From Desulfovibrio sp. TomC (lineage in GTDB: Bacteria; Desulfobacterota; Desulfovibrionia; Desulfovibrionales; Desulfovibrionaceae), in the NCBI RefSeq assembly GCF_000801335.2, contig NZ_JSEH01000018.1, positions 1 through 64,000 on the forward strand: a stretch of DNA of 64,000 nucleotides. Direction: 5' to 3'. This document shows, piece after piece, positions 44,884-55,923 of the stretch; positions within the stretch are counted from its first letter, which is position 1; every line of letters begins with the position of its first letter. The notes below the pieces were generated by a model. The model did not search any database and was not told the origin of the DNA. It saw only the letters and a program-made list of their open reading frames with translations. Both the position numbers and the translations under genes were made by a program.

Positions 44884-45627
44884 ATGCTGGTCATTGGCAC
44901 GCCGTGTTTTGGCGGCGTGGTCACTGTGCCGTACATGCTGTCCATGCTGGCGCTCAAAGATGTGCTCAACCGGGCGAAGGTCCCGTTTCGCCTGCTCACC
45001 CCCTGCCACGAAAGCCTCATCACCCGGGCGCGCAACTCCATTGTCAGCGAATTTTTGCGCGACGAGCGGGCCACGCACCTGCTGTTTATCGACGCCGACA
45101 TCGAGTTCGACCCCCGCATGGTCCCGCGGCTGTTGGGCGCGGACAAGGATGTTGTCTGCGGCGTCTATCCGGTCAAAGGCTTGTCTGTGGAGCGGGTCAT
45201 GGCCCAGCCGGCCGGCACGCCGGCAGCCGTGGCCGAGGCGGCCAGCCTCGATTATGCGGTCAAGGTCAAGCCAGGCTGCAAAATGGACGAACAGGGCTTT
45301 TTGGAAGTGGAGTACGCAGCCACCGGCTTCATGCTGATCCGACGGGACGTGTTTGCCCGCCTTGTGGACGCCTACCCGGCATTGCGTTACCGTTTTGCCT
45401 GCACCAACGAGGCCGCGGCCGAGAACTACGCTTTTTTTGATACGATGATTGATCCCGAGACCCGCGACTATCTGCCCGAGGATTACGCCTTTTGCAGGCG
45501 CTGGCGCGATATTGGCGGACAGGTGTATGTCAGTGTGTTGGGGCGGTTTACGCACATTGGTGTAAAGGGGTACGCCGGGGATTTTGCGGCGTATTTAACC
45601 CAGCACGGCGCGAAGCAAAACAGTTGA
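44884..45627 (+). CDS. Glycosyltransferase-like protein between hyuA and hyuB
   Basis: 247 residues from ATG 44884 (AGGAGG upstream). The N-terminal part has TPCHESLITRARNSIVSEF and LLFIDADIEFDPRMVPRLLG; the D-x-D would hold a nucleotide-sugar metal. The C-terminal part has YLPEDYAFCRRWRDIGGQVY and a GRFTHIG end, as in GT-A fold enzymes of phages and bacteria. The donor and acceptor are unknown. It is 153 nt after hyuA and 16 nt before hyuB, so it probably shares their transcript. Confidence 0.72.
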   Translation: MLVIGTPCFGGVVTVPYMLSMLALKDVLNRAKVPFRLLTPCHESLITRARNSIVSEFLRDERATHLLFIDADIEFDPRMVPRLLGADKDVVCGVYPVKGLSVERVMAQPAGTPAAVAEAASLDYAVKVKPGCKMDEQGFLEVEYAATGFMLIRRDVFARLVDAYPALRYRFACTNEAAAENYAFFDTMIDPETRDYLPEDYAFCRRWRDIGGQVYVSVLGRFTHIGVKGYAGDFAAYLTQHGAKQNS

Positions 45628-45643
45628 CGGACGGCGCAGGTAC

Positions 45644-47209
45644 ATGAACATCACCCCCATCACGCTTGAAGTTTTCAAAAACAAATTCGCTTCGGTGGCC
45701 GAGGAAATGGGCGTCGCCCTGACCCGGACCGCGTATTCCCCCAATATCAAAGAACGCCGCGATTTTTCCTGCGCCGTGTTCAATGCCGCTGGCGACATGG
45801 TGGCCCAGGCCGCCCACATCCCGGTGCATCTCGGCTCCATGCCGCTGTCGGTGCGCGCCGCCATAGACGCCGTGGACATGGCCCCGGGCGATATGGTCAT
45901 GTTAAACGATCCCTTTAAGGGCGGCACCCATCTGCCCGACATAACGCTGGTGGCCCCGGTCTATGCCGGGGGCGACGCGCCGCTTTTTTACGTGGCCAGC
46001 CGCGCCCACCACGCCGACGTCGGCGGCATGGCCGCCGGCTCCATGCCGCTTTCCACCTCGATCTATCAGGAAGGCCTGATCATACCGCCGCTCAAAGTGG
46101 TGGCCGGGGGCGAAATCGTGGCCGACGTCATGGCCCTTTTTCTGGCCAACGTGCGCACGCCGCAAGAGCGGCAAGGTGATTTCACCGCCCAGATCATGGC
46201 CAACCGCACCGGGGTCGTCCGCCTGGAAGCCCTGGTCGCCGCCCACGGCCCGGACGCCATGGCCAACATGGCCGGGGCGCTGCTCGATTATGCCGAGCGG
46301 CTCATGGCCGCCGCCATAACCGCCATACCCGACGGAACGTATACGGCCGAGGACAGCCTGGATGACGACGGGGCCGGCGGCGGGGAAGTGGCTGTGCGCC
46401 TGACGCTCGCCATCGAAGGCGGCGAGGCCGAGCTGGATTTTCGGGCCAGCGACCCCCAGTCCGGCGGCTGCGTCAATGCCGTGCGGGCCATAGCCGTCTC
46501 TGCCGCGCTCTACGTGTTTCGCGCCCTGGCCGGCGAGGCCGTGCCGGCCAATGCCGGCTGCCTGCGCCCGCTGACCATACGCACCAAGCCGGGAACCGTG
46601 GTGGATGCGCTGCCCCCGGCGGCCGTGGCCGGCGGCAACGTCGAAACCTCCCAGCGCATCGTGGACGTGATCCTGCGCGCCCTGGCCCCGGCCCTGCCGC
46701 AGCGCATACCGGCGGCCTCCCAGGGCACCATGAACAACCTGACCATGGGCGGGGTCGATCCGCGAAGCAGGACTGCCTTCACCTATTATGAAACCCTGGC
46801 CGGCGGGGCCGGAGCGGATGCGAGCGGCAATGGGCAATCGGCCGTCCATTCCCACATGACCAATACCCTCAACACCCCCATTGAGGCCCTGGAATATGCC
46901 TATCCGCTGCGGGTTGTGCGCTACGCCCTGCGGCACGGTTCCGGCGGGGCCGGACGGCATACCGGCGGCGAGGGGCTGGTGCGCGAGATTGAGGCTCTGG
47001 GGGCCATGGAGGCGACGGTGCTTTCAGATCGGCGGCTGCACGGGCCATGGGGCCTGGACGGCGGCGGCGAAGGGGCGGCGGGCGTCAATGTTGTGACGCG
47101 CCGGACCGGCGAGATGGTCATGCCGGGCAAATTTCACGTGCGGCTGCGCCCGGGCGACCGGCTGCGCATCGAAACGCCGGGCGGCGGGGGATTTGGCCGC
47201 GCATCCTGA
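45644..47209 (+). CDS. hyuB: Hydantoinase/oxoprolinase family protein, subunit B
   Basis: 521 residues. NITPITLEVFKNKFASVAEE begins the family, with AVFNAAGDMVAQAAHIPVHL and MLNDPFKGGTHLPDITL following. SQGTMNNLTMGG and GGGGFG near the end are also conserved. The protein length fits HyuB. Functional partner of the protein encoded at 42754. Confidence 0.92.
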   Translation: MNITPITLEVFKNKFASVAEEMGVALTRTAYSPNIKERRDFSCAVFNAAGDMVAQAAHIPVHLGSMPLSVRAAIDAVDMAPGDMVMLNDPFKGGTHLPDITLVAPVYAGGDAPLFYVASRAHHADVGGMAAGSMPLSTSIYQEGLIIPPLKVVAGGEIVADVMALFLANVRTPQERQGDFTAQIMANRTGVVRLEALVAAHGPDAMANMAGALLDYAERLMAAAITAIPDGTYTAEDSLDDDGAGGGEVAVRLTLAIEGGEAELDFRASDPQSGGCVNAVRAIAVSAALYVFRALAGEAVPANAGCLRPLTIRTKPGTVVDALPPAAVAGGNVETSQRIVDVILRALAPALPQRIPAASQGTMNNLTMGGVDPRSRTAFTYYETLAGGAGADASGNGQSAVHSHMTNTLNTPIEALEYAYPLRVVRYALRHGSGGAGRHTGGEGLVREIEALGAMEATVLSDRRLHGPWGLDGGGEGAAGVNVVTRRTGEMVMPGKFHVRLRPGDRLRIETPGGGGFGRAS

Positions 47210-47396
47210 TTGCCTTTTTTCGCAGAGTCGCATAATGCGGGGCTTCCCGGCGCTCCGGGGTTCCCGGATTTGGCGCTTTCCTTTTCCCATGCCATCCTGT
47301 AGCATATCCCATTTCGTATCATAGTATTGATTTACCCGACACGACCCACAATCCGCTATGCCCAAGTGGGCTTTGGCGAACATCTTGGAGGAAGCT

Positions 47397-48719
47397 TTGG
47401 AATATACCGTCACTCAGATTTCCCCTGTTAAAACGCAGGTTACCGTGAGCGTTCCGGCCGAAGAAGCCACCGCCGCCCTGTCCACCGCCGTAGCGCTTTT
47501 TCGCTCCAAGGCCGACATAAAGGGCTTTCGCAAAGGCAAAGTGCCGTCGAGCGTCATCGAACAGCGTTTCAAGAAGGAAGTCGTCGGCGAAGCCACTACC
47601 GACCTCATTAACGTCCATATCAACGAGATCATGGGCGAACTGAAGCTCTCCCCGTTGTCGGGGCTGGACGTGAGCGAGGCCGCCCTGGCCAAGGGCGAAC
47701 CGCTGGAATACACCTTCAGCTTCGAGCACGCCCCGGAATTCGAACTGCCCGAATACAAGGGCCAGGCCATTGAGGAAGAGGAAGTCGTCGTCTCCGACGC
47801 CGACATCAATTCCGTCATCGAACGCGTGCGCAAGAATCTGGCCGAAGTCGCGCCCATAAGCGACAATCGCACCCCGGCCGACGGAGATGTGGTCTCCGTC
47901 ACCTTCGAGGCCTTTGAAAACGGCCAGGCCATTCCCGGCGTGCGGGCTGAGAATTTCGAGATGACGCTCGGCGAGGGCCAGTCCCTGGCCGAGTTCGAAG
48001 CCCTGGTCAAAACCATCCCAGCCGGTTCCGAAGGCGAGGGTGAGATCACGTTCCCGGCCGATTTCATCAATACCGATCTGGCCGGCCGCACCGTGACCAT
48101 GAAGGTCGCCGTCCATGTCATCAAGGTCCGCACCCTGCCGCCGGTCGACGACGAGCTGGCCAAGAAGGCCGGCAACTTCGAAGACCTGGACAAGATGCGC
48201 GAAGCCATTACCATGTCCTACAAGAAATCGCGCGAGGACCTGCACCGCTCGTCGGCCCAGAAGAAGCTGATCGACACATTGCTGGCTGCCGTTGATTTCC
48301 CGCTGCCGCCGACCACCGTCGAACAGCAGCTTGGCCAGATGGTTCAGGAGTTCGTCACCCAGTTGGAGCGCCGGGGCAAGAGCCTGGAGTCCACGGGCAA
48401 GTCCCTGGCCGATGTCGAAGTCGAGATGAAGCCCCAGGCCGAGGAGCTGGTCAAGACCCAGATTTTCCTCTCGGCTGTGGCTGCCAAGGAAGAACTTGCC
48501 GTCACCCCCCAGGAGATGGATGCGTTTTTCTACCGCCTCTCGACCCAGGTCGGACAGGACGTCGTGTTGCTCAAGCGCTACTACGAGGACAACGGCATGA
48601 TGATCATGGTGCGCGACAAGCTCTTGTGCGACAAGGCCGCCGACCTGATCTACGCCAGCGCCCTGGTGACCAAGGTTGCTCCGACCGAATCGGCCGCCGA
48701 TGCCGAGGCGACTGCCTAG
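47397..48719 (+). CDS. tig: Trigger factor (ribosome-associated chaperone and prolyl isomerase)
   Basis: 440 residues from a TTG at 47397 with a perfect GGAGG 5 nt upstream. The protein then begins MEYTVTQISPVKTQVTVSV, as in other trigger factors; the longer frame from 47358 lacks this support. GFRKGKVP is the ribosome-binding signature (about residue 44). The FKBP-type isomerase domain spans about 150-240, and the helical C-terminal substrate arm follows. It is the first gene of tig-clpP-clpX-lon. Confidence 0.96.
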   Translation: MEYTVTQISPVKTQVTVSVPAEEATAALSTAVALFRSKADIKGFRKGKVPSSVIEQRFKKEVVGEATTDLINVHINEIMGELKLSPLSGLDVSEAALAKGEPLEYTFSFEHAPEFELPEYKGQAIEEEEVVVSDADINSVIERVRKNLAEVAPISDNRTPADGDVVSVTFEAFENGQAIPGVRAENFEMTLGEGQSLAEFEALVKTIPAGSEGEGEITFPADFINTDLAGRTVTMKVAVHVIKVRTLPPVDDELAKKAGNFEDLDKMREAITMSYKKSREDLHRSSAQKKLIDTLLAAVDFPLPPTTVEQQLGQMVQEFVTQLERRGKSLESTGKSLADVEVEMKPQAEELVKTQIFLSAVAAKEELAVTPQEMDAFFYRLSTQVGQDVVLLKRYYEDNGMMIMVRDKLLCDKAADLIYASALVTKVAPTESAADAEATA

Positions 48720-48757
48720 ACATTGAGGACTGTTTCTTGCAGATAAATTGAAACCTG

Positions 48758-48791
48758 GACGAAGCAGCCCCGTCACGCCGGCTGCTTCGTC
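48758..48791. promoter_or_regulatory. Perfect 12-bp hairpin between tig and clpP
   Basis: GACGAAGCAGCC (48758-48769) and GGCTGCTTCGTC (48780-48791) are perfectly paired with a 10-nt loop. No T-run follows, so it is not a standard intrinsic terminator. It may act as an mRNA processing or stabilising element between the two genes, or slow the polymerase. Confidence 0.55.
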
Positions 48792-48880
48792 CCACAACCG
48801 AAGCCGGGAGGTCGTGGCGGTCGCGGTTTGCGGACAAAACCGACGCAAGCCGTCGCCCCCGGCGCACCAAAGGGAACGTG

Positions 48881-49495
48881 ATGGCCACCATCCCAATCGT
48901 CATTGAAACGACCGGTCGCACCGAACGTGCCTACGACATCTATTCGCGGCTGCTCCGGGACCGCATCATCCTGCTTGGCGACGCCGTCGACGACCATATC
49001 GCCAACCTGATCTGCGCCCAGTTGCTCTTTCTCGAATCCGAGGATCCCGAGAAGGAAATTTTCATGTATATCAATTCCCCGGGCGGTGTTGTCTCGTCGG
49101 GGCTGGCCATCTACGACACCATGCGCTACGTGCTGCCGCCGGTTTCCACCCTGTGCCTGGGACAGGCCGCCAGCATGGGGGCATTGCTCCTGTGCGCCGG
49201 GGCCACGGGCATGCGCTACGCCCTGCCGCACAGCCGCATCATGATCCACCAGCCGTCTGGCGGCTACCAGGGACAGGCCACGGATATCGAGATTCACGCC
49301 AAGGAAACCAGGCGCACCCGCGACACCTTAAACGAGATCATGGCCCACCATACCGGCCAGGATATCGAGAAGATCAAGGTGGACACTGAGCGCGACAATT
49401 TCATGAGCGCCGAGGAAGCCGTGGCGTACGGCCTTATCGACAAGGTGCTGACGACCAGGGAACCGCTTGGAAAAAAAGAACCCGAACAGGCCTAG
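48881..49495 (+). CDS. clpP: ATP-dependent Clp protease proteolytic subunit
   Basis: 204 residues. The catalytic triad is seen as Ser in [11 protein letters not shown], His in MIHQPSGG, and Asp in [12 protein letters not shown]. It forms the 14-mer protease barrel and is fed by ClpX, encoded 54 nt downstream. ATG 48881 is preferred (AAAGGGAA upstream); a GTG lies directly before it. Confidence 0.97.
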   Translation: MATIPIVIETTGRTERAYDIYSRLLRDRIILLGDAVDDHIANLICAQLLFLESEDPEKEIFMYINSPGGVVSSGLAIYDTMRYVLPPVSTLCLGQAASMGALLLCAGATGMRYALPHSRIMIHQPSGGYQGQATDIEIHAKETRRTRDTLNEIMAHHTGQDIEKIKVDTERDNFMSAEEAVAYGLIDKVLTTREPLGKKEPEQA

Positions 49496-49549
49496 GACTG
49501 GTTGGCGGTCAAAAAGGCCCGGAATGCCGGGCAGGGTGGGTTTTCCCGT

Positions 49550-50803
<1,254 letters not shown>

Positions 50804-50870
50804 CACCCCTGTCTCCTCTCGTTTGACAACGGGTGATCCGGCCTTACCTCACTTTCTGCCGCCTTGCCGC

Positions 50871-50893
50871 CGGATCGGGTCATACCCGGTCCG
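50871..50893. promoter_or_regulatory. Hairpin in the lon leader
   Basis: CGGATCGGGT (50871-50880) pairs with ACCCGGTCCG (50884-50893) over 10 bp (one G-T) with a 3-nt loop. It lies 44 nt before the lon ATG. A TTGACA at 50823-50828 upstream could be the lon -35. No T-run follows the stem. Confidence 0.4.
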
Positions 50894-50936
50894 ACGGTGG
50901 CGCGAGCCGAAATAAACCCCGTGAGCGGGAGGTTGC

Positions 50937-53396
50937 ATGACTGGATTTACCTTCGATAACAACCGGTTCGCCGCCGAGACCATACGCCTGCCCATGATGA
51001 GCCTGCGGGAAGTCGTGATGTTCCCGCGCTCGATCGCCCCCCTTTTTGTCGGTCGCGAGGCCTCGATCAAAGCCATCGAACAGGCCGTCGCCGCCCATGA
51101 CAAGAAAATTTTCCTGGTGGCCCAGCGTTCGCCGGAGACCGAAAAACCCACCTCCGAAGACCTCTTCGAGATGGGCACGGTCAGTAAGATCCTGCAGATG
51201 CTGCGCCTGCCCGACGGCACCATCAAGGTGCTTTTCGAAGGCCTGTACCGGGCCGAGTGGGAATCCGAGACCATGACTATGGGCGAGGACGCCAATTATC
51301 CCATGGTCACCGTGCGCCGGGTGCCGGAAGAGGAGACCCATGGTCCCGAATCCGATGCCCTGATCCGGGCCACCCAGGAGTCGCTCGAGCACTACGGCCG
51401 CATCAACAAGAAGCTGGCCCCGGAAACCATCCTGGCCATCAATTCCATCACGTCCCCGGGCCGTTTGGCCGATGCGGTGATGCCGCATCTCAAGGTGGAC
51501 TACATCAAAAAGCAGGGCGTGCTCGAAGAGCTCGAACCCATGCGCCGTCTGGAAGAGACCTATGCCTTCCTCCAGGGCGAAATCGAAATCTCCTCCATCG
51601 AAAAGCGGATCAAAAACCGCGTCAAGCAGCAGATGGAGAAGAACCAGAAAGAGTACTATTTAAACGAGCAGATCAAGGCCATCAACAAAGAGATGGGCCG
51701 CGAGGACGATCCTGCCGCCGAGGCCGTTGAATTCGAAAAACGCCTCGAAGAAAAGAACATGCCCGAAGAGGCCCGGGAAAAGACCCTGCGCGAGATCAAA
51801 AAACTGCGCCAGATCCCGCCGTCTTCGGCCGAATACACGGTTGTGCGCAACTACGTGGAATGGATTCTCGATCTGCCCTGGCAGGTCTACCAGGACACCG
51901 ATCTGGACATTCTGGCGGCCGAGAAGATCCTCAACACCGACCACTATGGCCTGGACAAACCCAAGGAGCGCATCCTTGAGTTCCTGGCCGTGCAAAAGCT
52001 CGTGGACCGCATCAAGGGTCCCATCCTGTGTCTGGTCGGTCCTCCGGGCGTCGGCAAGACGTCGTTGGCCAAGTCCATTGCCCGGGCCATGGGCCGGGAA
52101 TTCGTGCGTCTGTCGCTTGGCGGCGTGCGGGATGAAGCCGAGATTCGCGGCCATCGCCGCACCTATGTTGGGGCGTTGCCGGGTAAGATCATCCAGTCGC
52201 TCAAGCGCGTGAAGTTCAACAACCCGGTCTTTTGCCTGGACGAAGTGGACAAGATGAGCACGGACTTTAGGGGCGATCCGTCTTCGGCCCTGCTCGAAGT
52301 GCTCGATCCTGAGCAGAACTACGCCTACAACGACCACTATCTTGATCTGGACTATGACCTGTCCAAGATCTTTTTCATCACCACGGCCAATTCCCTGCAC
52401 TCGATCCCGCTGCCGCTGCAGGACCGCATGGAGATCATCCGCATCCCGGGCTATCTCGAAACCGAGAAGGCGGAGATTGGCAGCCGTTTCCTGTTGCCGA
52501 AAAATATCGAACAGCACGGCTTGACCCCGGACAACATGACCCTGACCGACGACGCCCTGCTGACCATGATCCGGCGCTATACCCGCGAGGCCGGCGTGCG
52601 CAATCTCGAACGCGAGATTGCCAGCGTGTGCCGCAAGGTGGCCAGAAAGCTCGTTGAAGGCAAGGAGTCGGAAGGGGGCTTTGAGATCAGTTCGGCCAAT
52701 CTCGAATCCTACCTCGGCGTGCCCAAGCATCGCCACGGCGAGATGGAGCCGTTGCCCAAGGTCGGGTTGTGCACCGGCATGGCCTACACCGAGGTCGGCG
52801 GCGAACTGCTCATGGTCGAAGCGGCCATTATGCCCGGCACGGGCAAGGTGGAAATCACCGGCAAGCTCGGCGACGTCATGCAGGAGTCGGCCCGGGCGGC
52901 GCTGTCCTACCTGCGCTCCCGCTCCGGGCTCTATGGCCTTAAGTCCGATTTCCACAAGGAAATCGACATGCACATCCACGTGCCCGAGGGCGCCATTCCC
53001 AAAGACGGCCCGTCGGCCGGCATTACCCTGGCTACCACGGTCATTTCAGCCCTGCTCAACATTCCGGTGCGTAACGACATCGCCATGACCGGCGAGATCA
53101 CCCTGCGGGGCCGGGTGCTGCCTATCGGCGGCCTTCGGGAGAAGCTCTTGGCCGCCCACCGCGGACTCATCCGCACGGTGCTCATCCCGGCCGAGAATGA
53201 AAAGGACCTCAAGGAAGTGCCTGAGGCCATTCTCAAGGATATGGAGATCATCAAGGTCGAGAGCATGGACGAGGTGTTGTCCAAGGCCCTGGTGTGCGAG
53301 GGGCAGGCCCGGCTCTTCTGCGGCCGGGACGAAAACGCCGCGCCCTTGTCCGAATCGCTGCTCAAGGAAGAATACCGCCTGGAACATCGGCACTAG
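50937..53396 (+). CDS. lon: ATP-dependent Lon protease
   Basis: 819 residues. The N-domain ([20 protein letters not shown]) is followed by the ATPase with Walker [14 protein letters not shown] and Walker [12 protein letters not shown]. The protease domain has the catalytic Ser in [10 protein letters not shown] and Lys in [12 protein letters not shown]. It degrades damaged and regulatory proteins in the cytoplasm. GGGAGG lies just upstream of the ATG. Confidence 0.97.
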   Translation: MTGFTFDNNRFAAETIRLPMMSLREVVMFPRSIAPLFVGREASIKAIEQAVAAHDKKIFLVAQRSPETEKPTSEDLFEMGTVSKILQMLRLPDGTIKVLFEGLYRAEWESETMTMGEDANYPMVTVRRVPEEETHGPESDALIRATQESLEHYGRINKKLAPETILAINSITSPGRLADAVMPHLKVDYIKKQGVLEELEPMRRLEETYAFLQGEIEISSIEKRIKNRVKQQMEKNQKEYYLNEQIKAINKEMGREDDPAAEAVEFEKRLEEKNMPEEAREKTLREIKKLRQIPPSSAEYTVVRNYVEWILDLPWQVYQDTDLDILAAEKILNTDHYGLDKPKERILEFLAVQKLVDRIKGPILCLVGPPGVGKTSLAKSIARAMGREFVRLSLGGVRDEAEIRGHRRTYVGALPGKIIQSLKRVKFNNPVFCLDEVDKMSTDFRGDPSSALLEVLDPEQNYAYNDHYLDLDYDLSKIFFITTANSLHSIPLPLQDRMEIIRIPGYLETEKAEIGSRFLLPKNIEQHGLTPDNMTLTDDALLTMIRRYTREAGVRNLEREIASVCRKVARKLVEGKESEGGFEISSANLESYLGVPKHRHGEMEPLPKVGLCTGMAYTEVGGELLMVEAAIMPGTGKVEITGKLGDVMQESARAALSYLRSRSGLYGLKSDFHKEIDMHIHVPEGAIPKDGPSAGITLATTVISALLNIPVRNDIAMTGEITLRGRVLPIGGLREKLLAAHRGLIRTVLIPAENEKDLKEVPEAILKDMEIIKVESMDEVLSKALVCEGQARLFCGRDENAAPLSESLLKEEYRLEHRH

Positions 53397-53442
53397 GCCA
53401 TAAGCGGGCCTTGGGAGTGTCACTCCCGGACGAAAAGATCAC

Positions 53443-53475
53443 AAGCCGGGGCGGTTCGCCGTCCCGGCTTTTTTT
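53443..53475 (+). terminator. Rho-independent terminator of lon
   Basis: AGCCGGGGCGG-TTCG-CCGTCCCGGCT gives an 11-bp stem (one G-T) closed by a UUCG tetraloop, followed by seven T. It lies 47 nt past the lon stop and ends the tig-clpP-clpX-lon run. The rest of the gap to the cca stop (53476-53657) shows nothing clear. Confidence 0.95.
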
Positions 53476-53657
53476 GGAGCCAAGGCAAGGGGCGGGATCA
53501 GGCCGGGGACAGTATTGGGACGCTCCTGGCGTCGATACTCTGGCGAAATGCCGGTGAGACGGTGGCATAATCGACGACATCGACGGGATAGGGAAGGTCG
53601 GAGGCGGCCAAGAGTGGCCATATCCTGTCCCGGCCTAAACGCCTTCAGCCCGCGGCC

Positions 53658-54842
53658 TTAGTCGCCCGGCAATTCCAGCGGCGCATCGCTGTCCCCGTGG
53701 CCTTCGGGAGCGCGGCCCTGGGACTTGTCGTGCTCGGCCAGTTTCTGGCAGCGCAGGTTGCGCAGCCGTTCGCCTGAGATCGGCCCGCGCTGGCGCTGGC
53801 GGCCGGGCAGATGGACCGAGAGCATGACCTTGAGGTCCCGCTTGGCCAGGGGAAAGACGTCATGGCCGCTGTCGGCCCGGACCAATGCAAAAAGCGGTTC
53901 CACCATCTCGTGCTTGTGCAGCCAGGCGAGCATGTCGACCCGGGTGCCGGCCCGCAATTCCTCGTAGCGCGCTGCCTTCATGTGCAGTTTGGCCGCCGCC
54001 ACCCCGGCCTCGCGAACCCGGTTGGGGAGCTTGAGCCTGCGGCCGACTTCCTCGGCAATGGCCACGCCCCGGTCGTCATGACCGTGATGGCGCGGCCATT
54101 CGCACTGGGGGGTGGCGATCTTGCCCAGGTCGTGGCACACGGCCATCCAGCCGGCCAGCGGTTCTCCAGCCAGCTTGTCCACCACCTTGAGCATGTGCTC
54201 AAAGATGCTGCCGTCATGGAATTCGGGCGGCCCGGCCGGGATGTGGCGGGCCGCTTCGAGTTCGGGCAGCCAGGGGAGCAGGCAGCCGGTTTCGGCCAGA
54301 AGCGAGAAGAAGCGCGAGGGCATGGGCGCATCCAGGGCCTTTCGCACCTCCTGGGCCACCCGCTCGGCAAAAACATCGGACAGTGCGCCGCAAGCCGCAA
54401 TCGCCCGCATTTGGGCGATAAGCTCCGGGTGGGGCGAAAAATCCGGCAGCGAGGCGGCAAACCGGGCCGCCCGGTAGACCCGCAGCGGATCGTCGAACAT
54501 CGACATCTCGCCGCACGGGCGCAACAGCCGGTCGCGCAGATCGGCCAGGGCCAGGGGATGGAAATGCAACCGTCCGGCAATGTGCCGGGAATCGCCCATG
54601 GCCATGGCGTTTATGGTGAGGTCCCGGGCCAGCAGGTCCTCGTTGATGTCATCCCCGCGCGGCCAAGCATACTGGGCCGCGCCCAGCATGAAAACCGGAA
54701 AGGTCTTGCCGACTTGCCGTGCCCTTCGATACCGTCTCACGAACGCTTCGGGCGTTGCGTCGACAATGAGGTAATCCTGGTCCACAACCGGCCGGCCGAG
54801 CAAAATATCGCGGACCGCGCCGCCTACGAGATACCGTTTCAT
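53658..54842 (-). CDS. cca: CCA tRNA nucleotidyltransferase with HD domain
   Basis: 394 residues from ATG 54842 (GGAG 7 nt upstream). YLVGGAVRDILLGR and DQDYLIVDATPEAF (catalytic D-x-D) are the polymerase head, and ARDLTINAMAMG and DDPLRVYRAARFAA are the nucleotide-binding motifs. A C-terminal HD domain is present (GWMAVCHDLGKIATP). This is the bifunctional Escherichia coli-like layout: CCA repair plus phosphohydrolase. An in-frame ATG at 54863 is an alternative. It is divergent from birA. Confidence 0.93.
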   Translation of the reverse strand: MKRYLVGGAVRDILLGRPVVDQDYLIVDATPEAFVRRYRRARQVGKTFPVFMLGAAQYAWPRGDDINEDLLARDLTINAMAMGDSRHIAGRLHFHPLALADLRDRLLRPCGEMSMFDDPLRVYRAARFAASLPDFSPHPELIAQMRAIAACGALSDVFAERVAQEVRKALDAPMPSRFFSLLAETGCLLPWLPELEAARHIPAGPPEFHDGSIFEHMLKVVDKLAGEPLAGWMAVCHDLGKIATPQCEWPRHHGHDDRGVAIAEEVGRRLKLPNRVREAGVAAAKLHMKAARYEELRAGTRVDMLAWLHKHEMVEPLFALVRADSGHDVFPLAKRDLKVMLSVHLPGRQRQRGPISGERLRNLRCQKLAEHDKSQGRAPEGHGDSDAPLELPGD

Positions 54843-54906
54843 GCTTAACTCCGGGGCGGACATTGGCCCAAAAACCTTGAAAAATCCAGGGGCACGGACC
54901 AAGGGA

Positions 54907-55854
54907 ATGCAAAACCCTTTTGCCGGCGGCGGCATCTGGCTGCGAACCTCGGGCGACGAGGCTTTGGCTGGACCGATTTCGCCTGAAAATTTAGCAAGTT
55001 GTCATCCTCTCTGGGCGGCTGACGTCGCCCGCCTTGCTCCCTGGCGCGAGGTGGAGCTTGGCCCGCAGTACGGGCCGGCGGCCGGGCGCTGGCTTGCGGC
55101 CCTGGGGCCGGGCGCGGCGGCGGCGAATGCCGTTTTGCTTGTCGGCCCGTGCACTTCGAGCCTGGACGTGGCCTGGGAATTGGCCGGGGCCGGGTGTCTG
55201 CCGCCTTTTGCCTCGGTGGTGGCCGTTTCCCAGAAACAGGGCCGGGGGCAGATGCGCCGGAACTGGATTTCACCGCCGGGGAATCTCTATGCCGCCCTGG
55301 CCTGGCCCGGGGCGACCGGCAATCTGGCGGCCATGGCCCCGGTGCTGGTGGGGGCCTGCCTGTCTGCCGCCCTGTACGACCGGGGGTTTCCCAGCCGGGT
55401 CAAGTGGCCAAACGACCTGCTGGCCGGGGATCGGAAAATCGGCGGCATTCTGCTGGAAGAGCGGGCTGGACGAATCATGGCCGGAATCGGTATAAATTTC
55501 GCTAGTGCGCCCGATGCGGCGTTGCTTCGACGGGATCATGCCGCGCCGGCCGCCAGTTTGCAGGTGTTTGGCGAGGTCCCGGGCGCGGTTACGCTGTGGA
55601 GCGAACTTGTGAAGTCTGGGCAAACCTGCTACCTCCAGTGCGTTGCGCTATCGGACACAAATGCCGTATCCCGTTTCGTTGAGCAGCACCTCGCATGGCT
55701 TGGCCGGGAAGTGTTTGTGCGTGAGAGCGAGACAGATGGTTTTCGGGCGCGGATCATTGGTTTGGCCGAGGACGGGGGACTTCGGCTGCGACATATCGAT
55801 ACCGGCCCAGGGCAGGATTTGACGCTTCATAGCGGGAGTATATCCCTCCTTTGA
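54907..55854 (+). CDS. birA: Biotin--protein ligase (no DNA-binding domain)
   Basis: About 315 residues. SQKQGRGQMRRNW is the biotinyl-AMP loop, followed by VKWPNDLLAGDRKIGGILLE. There is no N-terminal winged helix, so this is the non-repressor (group I) type. It would biotinylate the carboxylase encoded 69 nt downstream. The start is uncertain: ATG 54907 has AAGGGA nearly adjacent; ATG 54841 would add 22 residues. Confidence 0.88.
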   Translation: MQNPFAGGGIWLRTSGDEALAGPISPENLASCHPLWAADVARLAPWREVELGPQYGPAAGRWLAALGPGAAAANAVLLVGPCTSSLDVAWELAGAGCLPPFASVVAVSQKQGRGQMRRNWISPPGNLYAALAWPGATGNLAAMAPVLVGACLSAALYDRGFPSRVKWPNDLLAGDRKIGGILLEERAGRIMAGIGINFASAPDAALLRRDHAAPAASLQVFGEVPGAVTLWSELVKSGQTCYLQCVALSDTNAVSRFVEQHLAWLGREVFVRESETDGFRARIIGLAEDGGLRLRHIDTGPGQDLTLHSGSISLL

Positions 55855-55923
55855 TACCGGCCCCCGCCGGATCGTCACTCTTTAAGCGAATGGACAGGTC
55901 GCCCCCAGGGGTCAGAGGACAGC

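Noticed and set aside
43246-45555. 769-codon open frame on the minus strand opposite hyuA and the glycosyltransferase-like gene
   Set aside because: It is antisense to genes with clear family motifs. It has the Gly/His/Gln-rich composition typical of the complement of GC-rich coding frames, and no motif.
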